Source: Bradyrhizobium algeriense (GTDB taxonomy: Bacteria > Pseudomonadota > Alphaproteobacteria > Rhizobiales > Xanthobacteraceae). From it: a stretch of DNA of 64,000 nt. Of this stretch, positions 23,776-32,590 are shown piece after piece (positions within the stretch are counted from its first letter, which is position 1; every line of letters starts with the position of its first letter). The DNA lies in the NCBI RefSeq assembly GCF_003062295.1, contig NZ_PYCN01000001.1, forward strand, positions 268,001 to 332,000. The letters run 5' to 3'. Both the position numbers and the translations under genes were made by a program. Under the pieces are notes generated by a model. That model made no database searches. It was not told the origin of the DNA and saw only the letters and a list, made by a program, of their open reading frames with translations.

Positions 23776-24726
23776 CTATGCCAGATGACACTCTACCATT
23801 CCCTGGGGAGGCCGGACCATGCGCGTTGGTGCCTCATGGCGGCAGCGCTCGACCGCGATGCGGCAGCGTGGGTTGAACCGGCAGCCCGGCGGAATATTGG
23901 CCGGATCCGGCATGACGTCGCCGAGACCGATGTCCGGCACGCCCTTGCCCGGCTCCGGCGTCAGCACGCTCTCCAGCAGCGCCTGGGTGTAGGGATGCCG
24001 GGGCTTGCGAAAAAGTGCATCGGTTTCGTTGCGCTCGACAAAACGGCCGAGATACATCACGGCGACTTCGCTCGCCACGTGCTCCACGACGGCGAGATTG
24101 TGGCTGATGAAGAGGTAGGTCAGCCCGAGATCGCGGCGCAAATCGGCAAGCAGGTTGAGGATTTGCGCCTGCACCGAGACGTCGAGCGCGCTGGTCGGCT
24201 CGTCGCAGATCACGATCCTGGGTTCCAGCACCAGTGCGCGTGCAATCGCCGCGCGCTGGCGCTGCCCACCGGAAAGCTGCGCCGGCATGCGCTCGCCCAT
24301 GGCGGCCGACAGCCCGACGCGCTCGAGAATGTCGCCGACCCGGCGCTCGATCTCGCCGCGCGAGACGGTACCTTGGGCTGCGAGTGGCAGGGCGACGATG
24401 TCCTTGATGCGCCGGCGCGGATTGAGGGAAGCAAACGGATCCTGGAATACGGGCTGGATCAGCCGGGCACGCGCCTTGCGGTCGAGGTCGAACAGGCGCT
24501 TGCCGTCGACCAGCACGGTCCCCGCCGTCGGCTTGAGCAGCCCAAGGATCAGGCGCGCAAGCGTGGATTTGCCGCAGCCGGACTCGCCGACAATGCCGAG
24601 CACGCTGCCGGCCGGGACGCTGAAGGTGACATCGTCGACCGCGACCACGCGCTTTTCCGCCGACATCAACCCGGTGTGGACGCGGAATTCGCACCGCAGG
24701 TTCTCGACCTCGATCGCGGCGGTCAT
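23776..24726 (-). CDS. ABC transporter ATP-binding protein (DppF/OppF type)
   Basis: 316 residues. Walker A GESGCGKSTL, Q-loop QDPFASLNP, signature LSGGQRQR, Walker B VICDEPTSALD and the switch His in ISHNL are all present. The C-terminal oligopeptide-transporter extension (PHPYTQALL... with two Cys in GCRFNPRCRIAVERC) is typical of DppF/OppF, which may carry an Fe-S cluster. The start ATG 24726 overlaps the previous gene as ATGA. Pairs with the next ATPase to energise the peptide-type importer. Confidence 0.9.
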   Translation of the reverse strand: MTAAIEVENLRCEFRVHTGLMSAEKRVVAVDDVTFSVPAGSVLGIVGESGCGKSTLARLILGLLKPTAGTVLVDGKRLFDLDRKARARLIQPVFQDPFASLNPRRRIKDIVALPLAAQGTVSRGEIERRVGDILERVGLSAAMGERMPAQLSGGQRQRAAIARALVLEPRIVICDEPTSALDVSVQAQILNLLADLRRDLGLTYLFISHNLAVVEHVASEVAVMYLGRFVERNETDALFRKPRHPYTQALLESVLTPEPGKGVPDIGLGDVMPDPANIPPGCRFNPRCRIAVERCRHEAPTRMVRPPQGMVECHLA

Positions 24727-25703
24727 GCGGGTTGCAGCTCCGCCCAGTCCGGCTCGAGCCGGCAAAGATAGTCGTGCGCGTCGCCTGCCTGCCGCCGCGG
24801 AATTTTATGCTCGCAAGTCTCGTCGGCGTGGGCGCAACGCGAGCGGAAGGCGCAGCCGGCAAAGCCGGGTCCGATCGCCGGCACCACGCCGGGGATCGAG
24901 CCGAGCGGCCGGTCGCGCTGCACGCGGCCAGGCACCGGCACGCAGGACAGGAGACCGCGTGTGTAGGGGTGTTGCGGCGCACGGAACAGTTCCGCGGTCG
25001 TCGCGCGCTCGACCACCTCGCCGGCATACATGACAGACACATGATCGGCGATGCGCGCGACGATGCCGAGGTCGTGGGTAATCAGCAGGATCGAGAGGCC
25101 GAACTCGCGCTTGAGGTTGGCGAGCAGCCGCAGGATCTGCGCCTGCACGGTGACGTCGAGCGCGGTGGTCGGCTCGTCGGCGATCAGCAATTCAGGATCG
25201 CACATCAGCGCCATCGCGATCATCACGCGCTGGCGCAAGCCGCCCGAGAGCTGGTGCGCGAACTGGCCGAGCCGCATGCCAGGCGCAGTGATGCCGACGC
25301 GGCCCATCAGTTCGGCGGCGCGGTCCAGCGCCGCCGCGCGCGAGCCGCCCTTGTGGCGCGTCAGCACCTCGGCCATCTGCGAGCCGATCGTAAACGCCGG
25401 GTTGAGGCTGGTCATCGGCTCCTGGAAGATCATCGCCATGCGGTTGCCGCGCAGCCGCGCCATTTCGCGGTCCGACAGCGACGTGAGGTCGGTGCCGGCA
25501 AAGCTCATCTGTTTTGCCGAACGCTGGCCGCCGCGGGCGAGCAGGCTCATGACGGCCAGCGCGGTGACCGACTTGCCGCAGCCGGATTCGCCGACCAGGC
25601 AATGCGTCTCGCCCTTCTCGACCCGGAACGAGGCGCCGCGCACCGCCGCGGTGCGGCCACCGAAACTCACCTGAAGCTCCTCGACCTCCAGCAGCGCGCT
25701 CAT
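24723..25703 (-). CDS. ABC transporter ATP-binding protein (DppD/OppD type)
   Basis: 326 residues with Walker A GESGCGKSVT, QEPMTSLNP, LSGGLRQR signature, Walker B LIADEPTTALD and the H-loop ITHDL. The C-terminal domain carries HPYTRGLL and the Cys-containing GCAFRSRCAHADETC motif of DppD/OppD. It overlaps both neighbours by four bases (ATGA), so the four transporter genes are translationally coupled. Cytoplasmic, membrane-associated. Confidence 0.9.
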   Translation of the reverse strand: MSALLEVEELQVSFGGRTAAVRGASFRVEKGETHCLVGESGCGKSVTALAVMSLLARGGQRSAKQMSFAGTDLTSLSDREMARLRGNRMAMIFQEPMTSLNPAFTIGSQMAEVLTRHKGGSRAAALDRAAELMGRVGITAPGMRLGQFAHQLSGGLRQRVMIAMALMCDPELLIADEPTTALDVTVQAQILRLLANLKREFGLSILLITHDLGIVARIADHVSVMYAGEVVERATTAELFRAPQHPYTRGLLSCVPVPGRVQRDRPLGSIPGVVPAIGPGFAGCAFRSRCAHADETCEHKIPRRQAGDAHDYLCRLEPDWAELQPA

Positions 25704-26581
25704 CGCAGCCGCTCCGCGCCGAGCAGGTTACGCAGTCCGTCGCCGACCAGATTGATGCCGAGCACCAGAACGGCCAGCGCGACGCCGGGGATCATGATCA
25801 CCCAGGGTGAAAAGAACATGTAATCCTTGCCCTCGGCGATCATCAGCCCCCAGGACGGCAGCGGCGGCGGCACGCCGAGGCCGAGGAACGACAAGGCGGC
25901 TTCGAGCAGGATCGCCAGCGCCATCTCCAGCGTTGCCACCACGGCGAGATGGCTCGCAATGTTCGGCAGGATCTCCCTGATCAGGATATGCGGCATCGAG
26001 GCACCGGCGCACCAGGCGGCGCTGACATAATCGTGGTTGCGGACCTGCATGGTGGTGGCGCGCGCCACCACCGCGAAGCGATCCCACAACAACAGCCCAA
26101 GGGTCGCGACGACGAGCCCGAGGCCCGATCCCATCAGCCCGACCACCGCGAGCGCGACCAGCACGACGGGGATCGACAACCGCGTCGTGATAGCGAACAG
26201 CACGAAATCGTCAACGCGGCCGCCAAAGAATCCGCCGAGCACGCCGAGCGTGATGCCGATCAGGCCGGACGTGATCACCGTCATGATGCCGATCAAGAGC
26301 GAAATGCGTGCGCCATAGACCAGGCGGGCGAGATAGTCCCGCCCGAGCTGATCGGTGCCGAGCAGGTGCCCGGCCTGGCTGCCCTCCATCCAGAACGGCG
26401 GTATCAATCGATTGCCGAGGTCCTGAATGAACGGGTCCTGCGGCACCAGCGCGTTGCCGACCACCGCGGCTGCGGCGACGAGCGCGACGATGGCGATCCC
26501 GATCGCAAAGCCGGCGGTGCCGATGCGCAAGCTACCTGTGCTCGAAGGTTGGGGCGCCTGAATGGCAATCGGCTCGCTCAT
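25700..26581 (-). CDS. ABC transporter permease (DppC type)
   Basis: 293-residue inner-membrane protein with an N-terminal helix, then the DppC core (HLLGTDQLGRDYLARLVYGA is the family signature) and about five more helices; the EAA-type cytoplasmic loop is around AASMPHILIREILPN in essence (GASMPHILIREILPNIASH). It overlaps the upstream permease and downstream ATPase genes by four bases each. Forms the translocation pore with the next entry. Confidence 0.9.
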   Translation of the reverse strand: MSEPIAIQAPQPSSTGSLRIGTAGFAIGIAIVALVAAAAVVGNALVPQDPFIQDLGNRLIPPFWMEGSQAGHLLGTDQLGRDYLARLVYGARISLLIGIMTVITSGLIGITLGVLGGFFGGRVDDFVLFAITTRLSIPVVLVALAVVGLMGSGLGLVVATLGLLLWDRFAVVARATTMQVRNHDYVSAAWCAGASMPHILIREILPNIASHLAVVATLEMALAILLEAALSFLGLGVPPPLPSWGLMIAEGKDYMFFSPWVIMIPGVALAVLVLGINLVGDGLRNLLGAERLR

Positions 26582-27495
26582 CCCGTGCGCAGCCTCGGAT
26601 CGAGCAGGGCATTGAGGATGTCGGCCAGGAGAGTGAGGCCGATATAGAACACGGCGAGCACCAGCACCACCGCCTGCACCACCGGAAAATCGTTCTTGGC
26701 GATGCTCTCCCAGCCGAGATAGCCGACGCCATGCAGCGCGAACACGGTCTCGATGACGATCGAGCCGCCCAGCATGAAGCCGAGCTGAACGGCCGCAATC
26801 GAAACGACGGGAATGGCGGCGTTACGCAGCGCGTGCTTGAAGACGATGCGCGCCCGCGACAGGCCCTTTGCGCGCGCAGTACGGATATAGTCGGACGCCA
26901 TTGCCTCGATCATCCCCGAACGCGTCAGCCGCGTCAGCGCCGGGATCGCCGTGAAGGCAAGCACGATCCCCGGCATCACGAAATGCTGCCAGGTGCCGGT
27001 GCCCGAGATCGGCAGGATGCCGAGCTGCAGGCCGAGCACGATCATCAGGATCAGCGCCAGCCAGAAACTCGGCACCGCCTGCCCCACCATCGTGAACAGG
27101 GTGACGCCGCGGTCGACCCAGGTATTTTCGCGCAGCGCGGCCAGGATGCCGAGTGGAATCGAGATGACCAACGCAAGGCTCAGACCGACGAGGCCGAGCG
27201 TGACCGTGATCGGCAGGCGCTTCTGGATCAGGTTCGCCACGCTGTCCTTGAAGAAATAGCTCTGGCCGAAATCACCGACCATGGCGCGGCCGGTCCAGGC
27301 GAAGAACTGGACATAAAGCGGGCGATCGAGGCCGTAGGCCTTGCGCACGATTTCGACGTCGGCCTGCGTTGCCGACGGGCCCGCGATCGAGACCGCAAGG
27401 TCGCCGGACAACCGCGTCAGCAGGAACGCGAGCGTCATCACGGTGAGCGCAACCAGCACACCGATGGCAAGACGCCGGGCAATCAGACGCAACAT
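26578..27495 (-). CDS. ABC transporter permease (DppB type)
   Basis: 305 residues, six predicted helices. The first (LIARRLAIGVLVALTVMTLA) and the periplasmic loop precede a binding-protein-dependent transport domain with the loop ARAKGLSRARIVFKHALRNA. DppB-type length and order. First gene of the operon permease-permease-ATPase-ATPase-binding protein; its promoter should lie in the 27.5-28.1 kb gap. Confidence 0.9.
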   Translation of the reverse strand: MLRLIARRLAIGVLVALTVMTLAFLLTRLSGDLAVSIAGPSATQADVEIVRKAYGLDRPLYVQFFAWTGRAMVGDFGQSYFFKDSVANLIQKRLPITVTLGLVGLSLALVISIPLGILAALRENTWVDRGVTLFTMVGQAVPSFWLALILMIVLGLQLGILPISGTGTWQHFVMPGIVLAFTAIPALTRLTRSGMIEAMASDYIRTARAKGLSRARIVFKHALRNAAIPVVSIAAVQLGFMLGGSIVIETVFALHGVGYLGWESIAKNDFPVVQAVVLVLAVFYIGLTLLADILNALLDPRLRTG

Positions 27496-28174
27496 CTACA
27501 AAAACCCCAAAACCGACCAGCACGCCCCACGTTCTCAGGCCGGCAAAGCAAGCGCAACGGTGTCACCAAACTGTCGTCCCATGCAAGAGCGAGTTAGAGA
27601 TTGCCACGATTGCCCACCGCGACAATGCCCATTGCGGTGACTGCAATGCGCGTGCCAAGGCACCCCCCGGTCTCACAACAGGCGCCAGATCCAGAGAAGG
27701 TTTAGCGGCCGCAAAAAGTTCGAGCGAATTCAATGTCCCTGGTTCCAGAATGTGGGCCATGCAGGGACCGCACCGGACACCGAGGCCCGCCGCCTCGAAG
27801 CCTGCGCCCATTTTTCGAGCGACCTGAACCGAGATGGCTCAACACGGCCGCCGGTTGCGCGGCGTCAGGGCTCATCGGCCAGCGAACGAGTCCGAGCTGG
27901 TGTCTTGCTTGCGGCGCTCGCGATGCTGCCCGGCAGCTTTGCCCGCACTCATGCGGAGATCTTCGCTTGCATCGTTCGGGGCCGCACGCGGTCTCATGCT
28001 GCCGGGCAGGTGCGGTCGATCATTTTTTGCGGACTCCCCCAGGGAAAAAAACGCGAGTCATCCGTCCTATTCCGTGACGTCTAAATTTTTTCTCAGTCTG
28101 CATCGCAGGGTTGACGCAATCTCGACCAACCATCACAGCCCGCGCATTTGCAGCCGAGGCGCCTTTGAGGGGGA
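27496..28174. other. 679-base intergenic region, nothing recognised
   Basis: Divergent gap between the ABC importer operon and a membrane-protein gene. Reading frames of 80-110 codons exist but look non-coding. There is an AT-rich stretch near 28080 (CTAAATTTTTTCTCAG) that may belong to a promoter. Confidence 0.4.
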
Positions 28175-28177
28175 ATG

Positions 28178-29017
28178 ATGAAGTCGGTTCTTAAGTGGGT
28201 CATTTGGCTCTACATCGCGGCGGCCTGCGCTTATATTTTCTACGAGTGGTACGCTTACGCAGGGCTCTACCGGCTGGCCGCCGAGTGGCAATTGGAGCAG
28301 TTCGGCTCCTACGGGCTGAAGCGCACCCTGATCTTTCCGCTCATGGTGCTGCTTACTCCAGCCGCCGTGCTCGTCACGCTTACCGGCATGCAGGATCAAC
28401 TGCGCGGCGCCACTGCGGGCGCCGGATCGCCCGCGACTTTCGTTTTGCTGGGTGTCCTGGCCCTCGCGATCGCGGCCGGCGCCGGCTGGTACGGCTACGT
28501 GAAGTCGACGGAAACGGTCGACGTCGAGAGCCTCGACCTGTCGAAGGGCAACACGCCGCGATCAACACATGTGACGATCACCGGCATCGCGCGGACCGAA
28601 TACATCATCGAGTTCGGGACCAAAAGCTCCGGCACGACGATACTCGACCGCTACATTCCATTGACTCCGGCGAATTGGCGCCCGGGGCAACCTCTCGTCT
28701 ATTTCATGAAGACCAACACGACGGCCTATGTGCCGCCCGGTGGCGGCAGCATGGTGATGCTTTCGCCGAGAACGCCGGCCTTCCAGATCACGACGCAACC
28801 GGGCGTTCTGGTGCGTGATGGTCTTCCCGGGGCCGTCGGCGAGGGCTACCGCAAGAACAACATCGCGGTCGCATCGCCGCCGATCGTGCTCGACGTCAGC
28901 CCCGGCGCGGACCTGAAGCCGTTCTTCGTCACCGCCGGGGTGAGCGGCGTGCTCAGCTTCTTCATGCTGGTCGCGGCCAGGGCAGCGGCGGTGCGCCAGC
29001 GGCGTCAAGAAATATAG
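28178..29017 (+). CDS. hypothetical membrane protein
   Basis: About 279 residues with hydrophobic segments at roughly 5-25 (VIWLYIAAACAYIFYEWYAY), 50-68 (FPLMVLLTPAAVLVTLTG), 87-107 and a C-terminal one near 250-270. A soluble beta-rich stretch of about 130 residues between the third and fourth carries DRYIPLTPANWRP. GAGG seven bases upstream favours ATG 28178 over the adjacent ATG 28175. It overlaps the flavoenzyme gene tail to tail by 13 bases. No family recognised. Confidence 0.65.
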   Translation: MKSVLKWVIWLYIAAACAYIFYEWYAYAGLYRLAAEWQLEQFGSYGLKRTLIFPLMVLLTPAAVLVTLTGMQDQLRGATAGAGSPATFVLLGVLALAIAAGAGWYGYVKSTETVDVESLDLSKGNTPRSTHVTITGIARTEYIIEFGTKSSGTTILDRYIPLTPANWRPGQPLVYFMKTNTTAYVPPGGGSMVMLSPRTPAFQITTQPGVLVRDGLPGAVGEGYRKNNIAVASPPIVLDVSPGADLKPFFVTAGVSGVLSFFMLVAARAAAVRQRRQEI

Positions 29018-30252
29018 CGATCCGGCGCGAACGGCGCGACGTCGAAAGGCGGCGGCGCGCCGCCGATCATGGCGGCGGTGGCGGCGCCGGTCGCGGGACC
29101 GGTCGTGAAGCCGATATGCTGGTTGCCGAAAGCAAGCCACAGGCCGGCATGCCGGGGCGCCGGACCGATCATCGGCAGGCTGTCCGGCAGCGTCGGCCGC
29201 GAGCCTCGCCATGCATCGCCGACCGCATCGCCGAATTCGGCCACGCCGCGCGCCAGCGGAACCACCTGATCGAGCTGGGCGAACGAGGAAGGCGCGTCGC
29301 GGCCGGTCAGCTCGACGCCTGAGGTGACACGGATGCCCTGCTCCATCGGGGTCATGATGAAACCGCCGTCGATGTCATAGATCGGACGCCGCAACGGACG
29401 CGCCGGGTTCGGCTTGAATTCGCGATGATAGCCACGCTCGAAGGCAAGCGGAACGCGGTAGCCGAGCGGCCGCAGGATTTCTGCCGACCAGGGTCCCAGC
29501 GCGACCACGACATGGCGCGCCGAAATCTCACCATCGGCCAGCACAACGCGCCAACGATCGCCGTCAGGCGCGATCGCCTTGATATCCGACTGCCTGATAT
29601 CGCCGCCGGCGCTGGCGAACATCCTCGCATAGGCCTTGACCACCTCGCCTGGCGAGTCGACCGAAGCGGTCTCCGTGTGCAGCATGCCCACTTTATAGAC
29701 GGGCACGATACCGGGCTCGAGCGCGGAGATGGCCTGGCGGTCAAGCAGTTCGCTGGCGATGCCGTATTCGGCCAGCAGCGCCTGTTCCTGCTTCGCCGCC
29801 GCGACCGCATCGCCGCGCCACGCCCTCAGCCAGCCCGTTTCGCGAATGCGATGCCCCGCTTCCGCTTTCACGATCCATTCCCGGTGCAATTTCGCGGAAG
29901 CGCCGATCAAACCATGCAGGGCGGTCGCCCGCGGCCTGAAACGCGACGATGCCGAATCGGCCAGAAAACGCACGACCCATCCCGCGTTTTGAACCGCCCA
30001 TATTGGATTCCAGCGCAACGCGGCGTGGCGGTTGGTCAGGTATTTCGGCAGCGCCTTCCACAGCGACGGATTATTGAGCGGCGATATCGAGCCGCTGCTG
30101 ATGATGCCGGCATTGCCATAGGAGGTCTCGCTGCCCGGCTCGCGCCGGTCGACGAGAACGACCGACATCCCGCGCTCTCGTGCAGCATAGGCCGTTGATA
30201 CGCCGACGATGCCCGCGCCGAGCACCACGACTTCAGCTTTCTCTTCCGACAT
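29005..30252 (-). CDS. FAD-dependent D-amino-acid dehydrogenase-like oxidoreductase (DadA family)
   Basis: 415 residues. An N-terminal dinucleotide-binding fold (VVVLGAGIVGVSTAYAARER) is followed by the DAO-fold substrate domain; TSYGNAGIISSGS and SLPMIGPAPRHAGLWLAFGN are the segments typical of DadA-like enzymes. Such enzymes oxidise D-amino acids or related amines to keto acids, passing electrons to quinone. The start ATG 30252 has GGAAAG upstream; in-frame codons further up are non-coding. Not in an operon; its 3' end overlaps the convergent membrane-protein gene. Confidence 0.85.
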   Translation of the reverse strand: MSEEKAEVVVLGAGIVGVSTAYAARERGMSVVLVDRREPGSETSYGNAGIISSGSISPLNNPSLWKALPKYLTNRHAALRWNPIWAVQNAGWVVRFLADSASSRFRPRATALHGLIGASAKLHREWIVKAEAGHRIRETGWLRAWRGDAVAAAKQEQALLAEYGIASELLDRQAISALEPGIVPVYKVGMLHTETASVDSPGEVVKAYARMFASAGGDIRQSDIKAIAPDGDRWRVVLADGEISARHVVVALGPWSAEILRPLGYRVPLAFERGYHREFKPNPARPLRRPIYDIDGGFIMTPMEQGIRVTSGVELTGRDAPSSFAQLDQVVPLARGVAEFGDAVGDAWRGSRPTLPDSLPMIGPAPRHAGLWLAFGNQHIGFTTGPATGAATAAMIGGAPPPFDVAPFAPDRYIS

Positions 30253-30434
30253 CGACTTTCCAAATACAATCACATCATGGTCGGCCCGTCGGCGACCGGC
30301 AACCCGGGAAGGTTCCGCTCCCAACAAATCATCACCAAAACGCCGCATGTGAGTCCGCAACCTTTCCGCCTGCCATGGCTTTGTGCAGCGCGACGTTCGT
30401 CGCATTTCAGCCAACTATCAAAGGAGTTGACTAC

Positions 30435-30725
30435 ATGGCTGCTCTACTCGGAAACCTGCTTGGTACCGTCGATGGCCTGCTCGGAACCGCCACTGGCGTC
30501 CTTGGCGGCGCAGGCGCTAGCGGCAGCGCCTCTGCAAGCGCCGGCACCACGGCGGATCTGTCGAACACGCTCGATCTCGGCGCGCTGATTGAGACCAGCC
30601 CGAGCATCGACCTCTCTGCCGGCTTAGAGGGTATCGACGCCTCGGTTTCCGCACCGACCCTGATCGGTGCCAGCGCGGATGTCGGTCATCTCGATGTCGG
30701 CGGCCTGCTCCACGGGCTCGCCTAA
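30435..30725 (+). CDS. 96-residue Gly/Ala/Ser/Leu-rich protein, candidate type I secretion substrate
   Basis: MAALLGNLLGTVDGLLGTAT..., a heptad-like string of LLGTVDG/LLGTATG/VLGGAGA units, then a Ser/Ala stretch (SGSASASAGTTADLSNTLDL) and an Asp/Leu-rich tail ending GGLLHGLA. No cysteine and no N-terminal signal peptide. AAGGAG lies eight bases before ATG 30435. It sits 131 bases upstream of a type I secretion ABC/HlyD pair and shares motifs (NTLDLGA vs STLDLGA; VDGLLG vs VDGLTG) with the protein after that pair. I infer it is exported by that system. It does not have RTX GGxGxD repeats. Confidence 0.6.
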   Translation: MAALLGNLLGTVDGLLGTATGVLGGAGASGSASASAGTTADLSNTLDLGALIETSPSIDLSAGLEGIDASVSAPTLIGASADVGHLDVGGLLHGLA

Positions 30726-30856
30726 CCTTCGCTGAGTCAAATCATTTCAAGAACGCGCGGCGTGGGGAACGCATCCCCACGTCACGTCTCGACCGCCTGC
30801 GCTGCACATCCCGGATCGCGCAGCACCATGTCAACCACGCCCAAGGTGATCGCTCA

Positions 30857-32590
30857 ATGCCTACGGGCACGCTGACCGCGCTTGATGAATCCGTCGCCCC
30901 GCAGCGCCGGACCGACGACGTTCGCCAGGCGCTGATTGCGCTGTGGCCGCACTTCCTCTGGGCCGGGCTGTTCTCCAGCGCCATCAACCTGCTCTATCTG
31001 AGTTCGCCGCTCTATCTGATGCAGGTCTATAACCGCGTCCTGCTCAACGAAAACGTTTCCACGCTCGTCCTGCTCACGCTGATACTGGCGATCGCGCTGC
31101 TCACCATGGCGGCGCTGGACGCGGTGCGCTCCTGCATCCTGATCCGCTGCGGCATCCGCCTCGACATGGAATTGTCGGCGCGCGTGTTCGAGGCGCTGGT
31201 GGTGCACTCGGCGCAGCGCGGCGCCTCGCGTGGCGCGCAGCAATTGCGCAATCTCGATCAATTCCGCACCTTCGTGACCGGTCCAGGCATCTATTTCGCG
31301 TTCGACCTGCCGTGGATACCGATCTATCTCATGCTGCTGTTCTTCATCCATCCGCTGCTCGGCATCGTCGCGACGATCGGCGCCATCCTGCTGCTCGGGC
31401 TTGCCGGCCTCAACGAGGTGATGACCCGCGAGCCGATGAAGGAAGCGGAGGCCGCCGGCAACCAGTCCTACGTGTTCACCGAGAACATCCTGCGCCACGC
31501 CGACGTCATCCGTGCGATGGGCATGCAGCCGGCGGTCGAGCGCAACTGGCAGAGCCAGCGCTCGTCGATGCTGGTGCAGCAGGCGCAGGCCAGCGACAAG
31601 AACGCAGTGATGACGTCCTCGATCCGGTTCTTCCGCCTGCTGCTGCAGTCGCTGATGCTCGGCACCGGCGCATGGCTCGCCATCGACCATGCCATCACGC
31701 CGGCCACCATCTTCGCCGCCAGCATCGTGATGGGCCGGGCGCTGGTCCCGGTGGAACAGGCCGTCGGCACCTGGAAGCAGTTCATCGGAGCACGCGAGGC
31801 CTATGCGGAAGTGCGCGAGCTGCTCGGAAACATCGACCTGACGCCGCCGCATACCATCGTGCCGCGGGCGCGCAACACCATCGAAGCGCGCGAACTGCGC
31901 TGCCTGCTGCCGGCGCGCAAGGAGCCCGTCATCAAGGACCTGACGTTCGAGCTTGGCGGCGGCCAGGCGCTCGGCGTCGTCGGCCCGAGCGGCTCCGGCA
32001 AAAGCACGCTGGCCCGCCTTCTTGTTGGCGCCATCGCACCGGCCGACGGGCGGTTGCGTTTCGGCGGGCTCGACTACAGCCATTGGGATCCGCTCGAGTT
32101 CGGCCGCCATGTCGGCTATTTGCCGCAGGACGTCGGCCTGTTCGCCGGCACCGTCCGCGAGAACATCGCCCGCTTCGGCGACGCCTCGACGGAGGAGATC
32201 ATCGACGCCGCCAAGCGCGCCGGCATTCACGAGATGGTGCTCGACCTGCCGAAGCAATACGACACGCGATTGGGCCCCGGCGGTGTCGGCCTGTCCGGCG
32301 GGCAGCGCCAGCGTCTGGCGCTGGCGCGTGCGCTGCTCGGCCGGCCGCCGCTGCTCGTGCTCGACGAGCCCAACGCCAACCTCGATGCGCCCGGCGAAGA
32401 GGCGCTCAAGATCGCGCTGCTGCAGGCCAAGAACGAGGGCGCCACCGTCATCGTGATCACCCACCGGACCACCATTCTCGACATCGTCGACGTCATGATG
32501 GTGCTGCGGGGCGGCATGCTCGACATGCTTGGGCCCCCGGGTGAGGTCTATCGCGCCCTGCAGCAGGCCGCCGCGGGGCGCCCATCATGA
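30857..32590 (+). CDS. type I secretion ABC transporter (PrsD-type permease/ATPase)
   Basis: 577 residues. An N-terminal six-helix membrane domain (SSPLYLMQVYNRVLLNENVS is the PrsD/HlyB-family entry motif) is followed by an ATPase with Walker A GPSGSGKST near 376, signature LSGGQRQR near 479 and Walker B LLVLDEPNANLD. It lacks the C39 peptidase-like N-terminal domain, as in PrsD/AprD transporters. It exports proteins without a periplasmic intermediate. Start ATG 30857 follows AAGGTGA. The stop overlaps the HlyD gene as ATGA. No TolC-like outer-membrane partner is in the window. Confidence 0.9.
   Translation: MPTGTLTALDESVAPQRRTDDVRQALIALWPHFLWAGLFSSAINLLYLSSPLYLMQVYNRVLLNENVSTLVLLTLILAIALLTMAALDAVRSCILIRCGIRLDMELSARVFEALVVHSAQRGASRGAQQLRNLDQFRTFVTGPGIYFAFDLPWIPIYLMLLFFIHPLLGIVATIGAILLLGLAGLNEVMTREPMKEAEAAGNQSYVFTENILRHADVIRAMGMQPAVERNWQSQRSSMLVQQAQASDKNAVMTSSIRFFRLLLQSLMLGTGAWLAIDHAITPATIFAASIVMGRALVPVEQAVGTWKQFIGAREAYAEVRELLGNIDLTPPHTIVPRARNTIEARELRCLLPARKEPVIKDLTFELGGGQALGVVGPSGSGKSTLARLLVGAIAPADGRLRFGGLDYSHWDPLEFGRHVGYLPQDVGLFAGTVRENIARFGDASTEEIIDAAKRAGIHEMVLDLPKQYDTRLGPGGVGLSGGQRQRLALARALLGRPPLLVLDEPNANLDAPGEEALKIALLQAKNEGATVIVITHRTTILDIVDVMMVLRGGMLDMLGPPGEVYRALQQAAAGRPS

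Noticed and set aside
27752..28084. 110-codon plus-strand frame upstream of the membrane protein
   Set aside because: No ribosome site, no protein-like pattern, and overlaps competing frames of equal length.
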